Part shown: piece by piece, positions 61,601 through 64,000 of the stretch
Layout: each line of letters begins with the position of its first letter
Position numbering within the stretch: position 1 is the stretch's first letter
Source: an uncultured Christensenella sp.
GTDB lineage: Bacteria > Bacillota > Clostridia > Christensenellales > CAG-917
Direction of reading: 5' to 3'
Assembly: GCA_910578325.1 (NCBI GenBank)
Contig: CAJTQT010000002.1
Location: 271,266 to 335,265 of the forward strand
DNA length: 64,000 bases
Position numbers and translations under genes: made by a program
The notes under the pieces: generated by a model
Told to the model about the DNA's origin: nothing
The model's database searches: none
The model's input: the letters and a program-made list of their open reading frames with translations, nothing else

Positions 61601-63201
61601 CCGCAAACTTTGACACCGTCGACAGCACGGGTACGTTCACTGTCAAGTTCTATACGGAGGAAAACGTATACGGAACTTTCAGATACAAGACTTCCGAAAA
61701 CGGCGAATGGATAACCGTATCCACTTCCAAAGACGGCATAGACGCAAATAAGGACTATATCGATTCCGTAGCGACTTCGACAAATGACGGCATTACGGTA
61801 AATATGCTCACACAGACGAAACCCGTTTATCTGCCGCTCATCGACCTCGGACTTCTCTGCCTTACCCACGCCGAAATCGAAATCGACAAAGTTCTTGAAG
61901 ACGGCACAACGGTCAAGGACGTTCCCATCATCTACGGTGAACGCGATTCTGCCGCTAAGAACAGCGTGGTATACTGGAACGTAACCACCGTCACAGTAAG
62001 CGGGCTTGAAGCAGGCACAACCTACTATTACGATATCGCGGGCAACTACGATGCCGAAGACGGAAATACTCATTATTTCTCTTTCTCACAGTTCAACAAA
62101 ACTCTCGGCTATGAAAAGGATTATTTCACCTTTACAACCGCGGCGGACGATAGCGTAACATCTTTCGAATTCCTTACCATCGCAGATATTCAAGGTATGA
62201 TTCAAGGAATGTACAACGACAGTTTCGCGGCTGTCAAAGCATTGCTTGCGGACGAGAGAACAAAGGACTTCGACTTTATTCTCAACGCAGGCGATATGTG
62301 CGACAACGGCAAAAACTTCAATCAGTGGTCGCAGTCGCTCGACACGTACCAGACCTTGTTTGCAAATACGTCTATGTTCTTTGCGGCAGGCAACCACGAA
62401 AGCGGTTCCAACGCGCTCGCAAACTTCTTTAACTACACTCTGCCCTCCGATGAGAACGGCGACAGATTGCAAAAAGACGTGACCGACGGAATGTTCTTCT
62501 CATTCAACTATGCAAACGCGCACTTCGTCGTGCTCAACACGAACGACGCTACTTCGAACGGACTGGGCGAAGTTCAACTCGAATGGCTCAAAAAAGACCT
62601 TGCCGAAAGCAATGCCAAATGGAAATTCGTGCTTATGCACAAGAGCATTTACAGCGGCGGTTCGCACTCGACCGACAGCGAAGTAGTTGCAATGCGCAAT
62701 CAACTTGTTCCCATCTTTGCTCAGAACGGAGTAAACATCGTATTCGGCGGTCACGACCACACCTATACCACAACTAAACTTATAGACGCAAACGGTAAAG
62801 CCCACGACAGAAGCGACCTCAACGGATTGCAGTACACCGGCGACGGCGTTCTGTATATCACTCTCGGAACTATGGGTACGAAGTTTTACTCCTACAAGGA
62901 CAACCCCTCCGTTTCCTCGAAATTCGATACGGATAAGAGTATGCTTCACACTCTCGACTCCCAGACGTTCGGCAAAGTGAAAGTTGACGGCGATACGATT
63001 ACGTTTACGGGTTACTATTACAACAGCGAAACGGACAAAATCGAAGTCATAGGCGGCAACACCCTTTCCGCAAACGATATCCTCGATAAAAACGTCGTCA
63101 TTGCGATAAGCGTAGTTATTCCCGTCGTTGTAATTGCATCTGTTGTCGTCACTCTGCTCATACTCAAAAAGAAAGGCAAACTGGGTGGCAAAAAACAATA
63201 A
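58693..63201 (+). CDS. Giant membrane-anchored ectoprotein with two metallophosphoesterase domains
   Basis: 1502 residues. Signal peptide about 1-36. First phosphoesterase domain (about 45-460): VGHMSDIHYF, VVASGDLSKNGE, VGNHDLYN, SSFHHNVLPH and LTGHMHASD. A helical region of about 500 residues follows. Then an Fn3/purple-acid-phosphatase-type beta domain (about 970-1145) and a second phosphoesterase domain (about 1155-1430): TIADIQGM, LNAGDMCDNG, AAGNHESG, LMHKSIYSGG and FGGHDHTYTT. The protein ends with one membrane helix (VIAISVVIPVVVIASVVV) and KKKGKLGGKKQ. The second domain resembles PAPs, the first a different branch. Probably releases phosphate from organic esters or nucleotides outside the cell. 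Confidence 0.88.
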   Translation: MRTTTRKRVSLVLVAALAILMAAVTGLSVSGVTYAIDGTVMPVDEIAVGHMSDIHYFPLEYCYTKDVDSDEYKKTDFYHSMTGDTKLVLESGTALNSTIQQFIEDGKKNTAPQYVVASGDLSKNGERGALIDVANALRYLQNSMRALGGKYENFQVFAIVGNHDLYNHNGAFYSKEDGHSIMADMVTSMQFAMIFAGLGFPDASLDGANGTFNLTDYMPVEYWGSSFTSGYVTSTNAKNLAIEYYSEPLQRIASESGLTSKQKLEEYFNVGDSLNRLTYFASLTDKDGYSFAIIDSADREESDAGSPVRISQDEYNNFAAKGNAPKLYLDNGEGVIDFNRQIPADSAFTQNGKNVYRRTPVQHITGGRITTECLDWVETRISKQNTTAPLGEETVISSFHHNVLPHFEQEDDILKDFTLYNWEYTAKRFLDMGIRYALTGHMHASDIMTYTDVEGRTLYDYETGSTISYASPRRYVTFTRNDCDGKLGEQATSSVHILENLKQVASNNIVYSEPWNQNAYDAAISAYKANPNDANWQNVINSNPDYLVYIIRYDEFAKLGENNYNDFISKDIYTIIVDRMVDHFIADRTIEDLKETASAAILSLSSYDTVLSALTINAEILNGAAMYIIDTALNDLYGESGYPYNGNTYPDAISYVRAIIDDILSLEYGNADVASSVNPNNKGKLSVREIASFILMSHSAGVEISLDETVESIDAKFAEVACGEDEYRFKQPTDKTYRKRMLYAIKDFDEQLRNGKVVDVLLSSILDPLFNNEDSLLKTLLNYEFNFADAVTKGYLTEQQFSNLEYALGEGLNSKFIKNLIIKFASSFGAEFPSDIELVYDAEKLSLNGVLNDLIPALKPIIANLMGFNMVGDSLESILSNVLGDYVTPSFLVGLGGIASNIVMAFATDVYPDLADGTNPALPYLVQPHKGYKYANVAMSYISANNKMSEVGADFNAATQTNGRVPSRVTANFDTVDSTGTFTVKFYTEENVYGTFRYKTSENGEWITVSTSKDGIDANKDYIDSVATSTNDGITVNMLTQTKPVYLPLIDLGLLCLTHAEIEIDKVLEDGTTVKDVPIIYGERDSAAKNSVVYWNVTTVTVSGLEAGTTYYYDIAGNYDAEDGNTHYFSFSQFNKTLGYEKDYFTFTTAADDSVTSFEFLTIADIQGMIQGMYNDSFAAVKALLADERTKDFDFILNAGDMCDNGKNFNQWSQSLDTYQTLFANTSMFFAAGNHESGSNALANFFNYTLPSDENGDRLQKDVTDGMFFSFNYANAHFVVLNTNDATSNGLGEVQLEWLKKDLAESNAKWKFVLMHKSIYSGGSHSTDSEVVAMRNQLVPIFAQNGVNIVFGGHDHTYTTTKLIDANGKAHDRSDLNGLQYTGDGVLYITLGTMGTKFYSYKDNPSVSSKFDTDKSMLHTLDSQTFGKVKVDGDTITFTGYYYNSETDKIEVIGGNTLSANDILDKNVVIAISVVIPVVVIASVVVTLLILKKKGKLGGKKQ

Positions 63202-63525
63202 TTTCAATTCCCAATAAATCCTTATGCGAATGCGCGCCGCAAGGCGCGCATTTCCTTTACCCTAAACAACACTCGAAACATAGGTCATTGTAAAACTTAT
63301 AACTTATTATACTCACTTGCTCTCCCCTGTTAAAAGTATAAAGTAACACGCTTGAGGCACAAAAGTATAAAAATTTCTCTCTCACTCTATATCTTGTCAC
63401 AAAATGGACCTTTTGCGAAAATATCGGGACAGCCTAAAAACAAAACGCGGAAAGGCTCGGAAAAAGAGTAAATAGAAGGGATAAAATACCACCAAAAACA
63501 AGGTGTTTTATAAAAGGAGAAAATT
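63202..63525 (+). terminator. Spacer with terminator (63229-63252), then a 270-bp leader without a gene
   Basis: AATGCGCGCC-GCAA-GGCGCGCATT then a T-rich stretch ends the phosphoesterase gene. The rest is AT-rich; a weak stem AGCCT...AGGCT (about 63433-63459) lies in it. No good promoter or riboswitch could be defined for the next gene. Confidence 0.65.
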
Positions 63526-64000
63526 ATGAAGAAGAAAGGGTTGATAATTTCAACAGTCGTAATGGTTGTTGTCCTCATCGCTTCGCTCACCACCGCAACC
63601 TATGCGTGGTTCACATCTTCCGCTACTGCAAATATCAGCGAAATGACTGTTGAAACCACTGCGTCGCACGGTATATCAATAGCGACTTTTGACGGAACAA
63701 ACTATTATAACGGCAATGTTACATTAAATGATACGGTTGCAAAAGGCGTGCCCGGAGTTTGGACCGGTACGGAAATCGGTCAAGGTTCGTCACTTGCATT
63801 CAATACCGCAAATATGGCAGTATACGGAACGTCCGGAAACGGCTTCTCGATGTTGACGGCGGGCGAAGTTGACGGTTCTGTTGTTGGATCGAAAGCAGAA
63901 AAAGTTTACAGAGCAACTGAGAACTATGACTATTTTGCCGCTACTCTTGCATTGCAGAATACGGAATCTACCGAAGCAGCGCAGGACGTTGTTGCAAAAA
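63526..64000 (+). CDS. SipW-dependent exported protein, TasA/camelysin-like (N-terminal 158 residues; runs off the right edge)
   Basis: Starts at ATG 63526 behind AAGGAG. MKKKGLIISTVVMVVVLIAS then LTTATYAWFTSSATANIS: a lysine-rich n-region, hydrophobic core, and the TYAWFT motif with the small residues that mark SipW-type signal peptides (TxAyFT/TYAWFT). The mature part is Thr/Gly/Asn-rich and beta-strand-like, as in TasA/camelysin-type or other filament proteins. The full length is not known. It fits as a substrate for the two SipW-type peptidases at 3907-4644 and 8889-9845. Confidence 0.75.
   Translation, partial: MKKKGLIISTVVMVVVLIASLTTATYAWFTSSATANISEMTVETTASHGISIATFDGTNYYNGNVTLNDTVAKGVPGVWTGTEIGQGSSLAFNTANMAVYGTSGNGFSMLTAGEVDGSVVGSKAEKVYRATENYDYFAATLALQNTESTEAAQDVVAK

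Noticed and set aside
60598..62073. 491-residue minus-strand frame
   Set aside because: It is antisense to the double phosphoesterase gene, with no ribosome site and no recognisable domain.

Overview
The window reads as chromosome of an uncultured, endospore-forming Clostridia-type Bacillota. Evidence: a germination protease gene (gpr) divergent from rpsT, a CIRCE-controlled hrcA-grpE-dnaK-dnaJ operon continuing into prmA-rsmE-mtaB, the comM(yifB)-dprA-topA order, Gram-positive lipoproteins, classic TTGACA/TATAAT promoters and Firmicute riboswitches. No family or genus can be assigned from sequence alone. No CRISPR array, rRNA, transposase or integrase is visible.

Layout. 1-3.7 kb: topA (cut by the edge), dprA and comM, minus strand. 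3.9-9.9 kb: an unusual four-gene minus-strand cluster made of two SipW-type (Ser-His) signal peptidases flanking a membrane-anchored McrB-like AAA+ ATPase and a DUF2357 (McrC-like) protein without a recognisable nuclease. 10.3-14.6 kb: EF-G-like GTPase, glutamate-racemase-like protein, gpr, rpsT. 14.7-28 kb: envelope genes (S8 protease, WG-repeat protein, propeller/SH3 protein, SLOG protein, aminotransferase, transglutaminase-like surface protein, lipoprotein with a ComEC-like metallo-beta-lactamase domain). 28.1-31.3 kb: small accessory genes separated by related palindromic repeats, ending exactly at tRNA-Val. 31.4-34.6 kb: rpsU and an amino-acid ABC transporter under a lysine riboswitch. 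34.8-43.2 kb: a HIT protein and the heat-shock/tRNA-and-protein-methylation operon. 43.4-50.9 kb: tRNA-Thr, a flavin oxidoreductase, a radical SAM/queuosine-precursor transporter pair behind an attenuator, a TetR-controlled ABC exporter, a PAP2 phosphatase and an amidohydrolase. 51.5-54.2 kb: a MATE transporter and a cation exchanger behind a yybP-ykoY (Mn) riboswitch. 54.2-64 kb: transglutaminase-like lipoprotein, tRNA-Glu, a phosphoesterase, a giant double-phosphoesterase ectoprotein, and the start of a gene with a SipW-type signal peptide.

How it fits together. Much coding capacity goes to exported proteins, and several use the same anchor: N-terminal signal, large ectodomain, one C-terminal transmembrane helix and a Lys-rich tail, without LPXTG. 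The two SipW-like peptidases probably mature TasA/camelysin-like proteins, and one likely substrate begins at the right edge. The best candidates for undescribed biology are the sipW/McrB-like/DUF2357 cluster and the structured repeat-cassette array beside tRNA-Val. All function calls come from motif recognition by eye; no database search was run.
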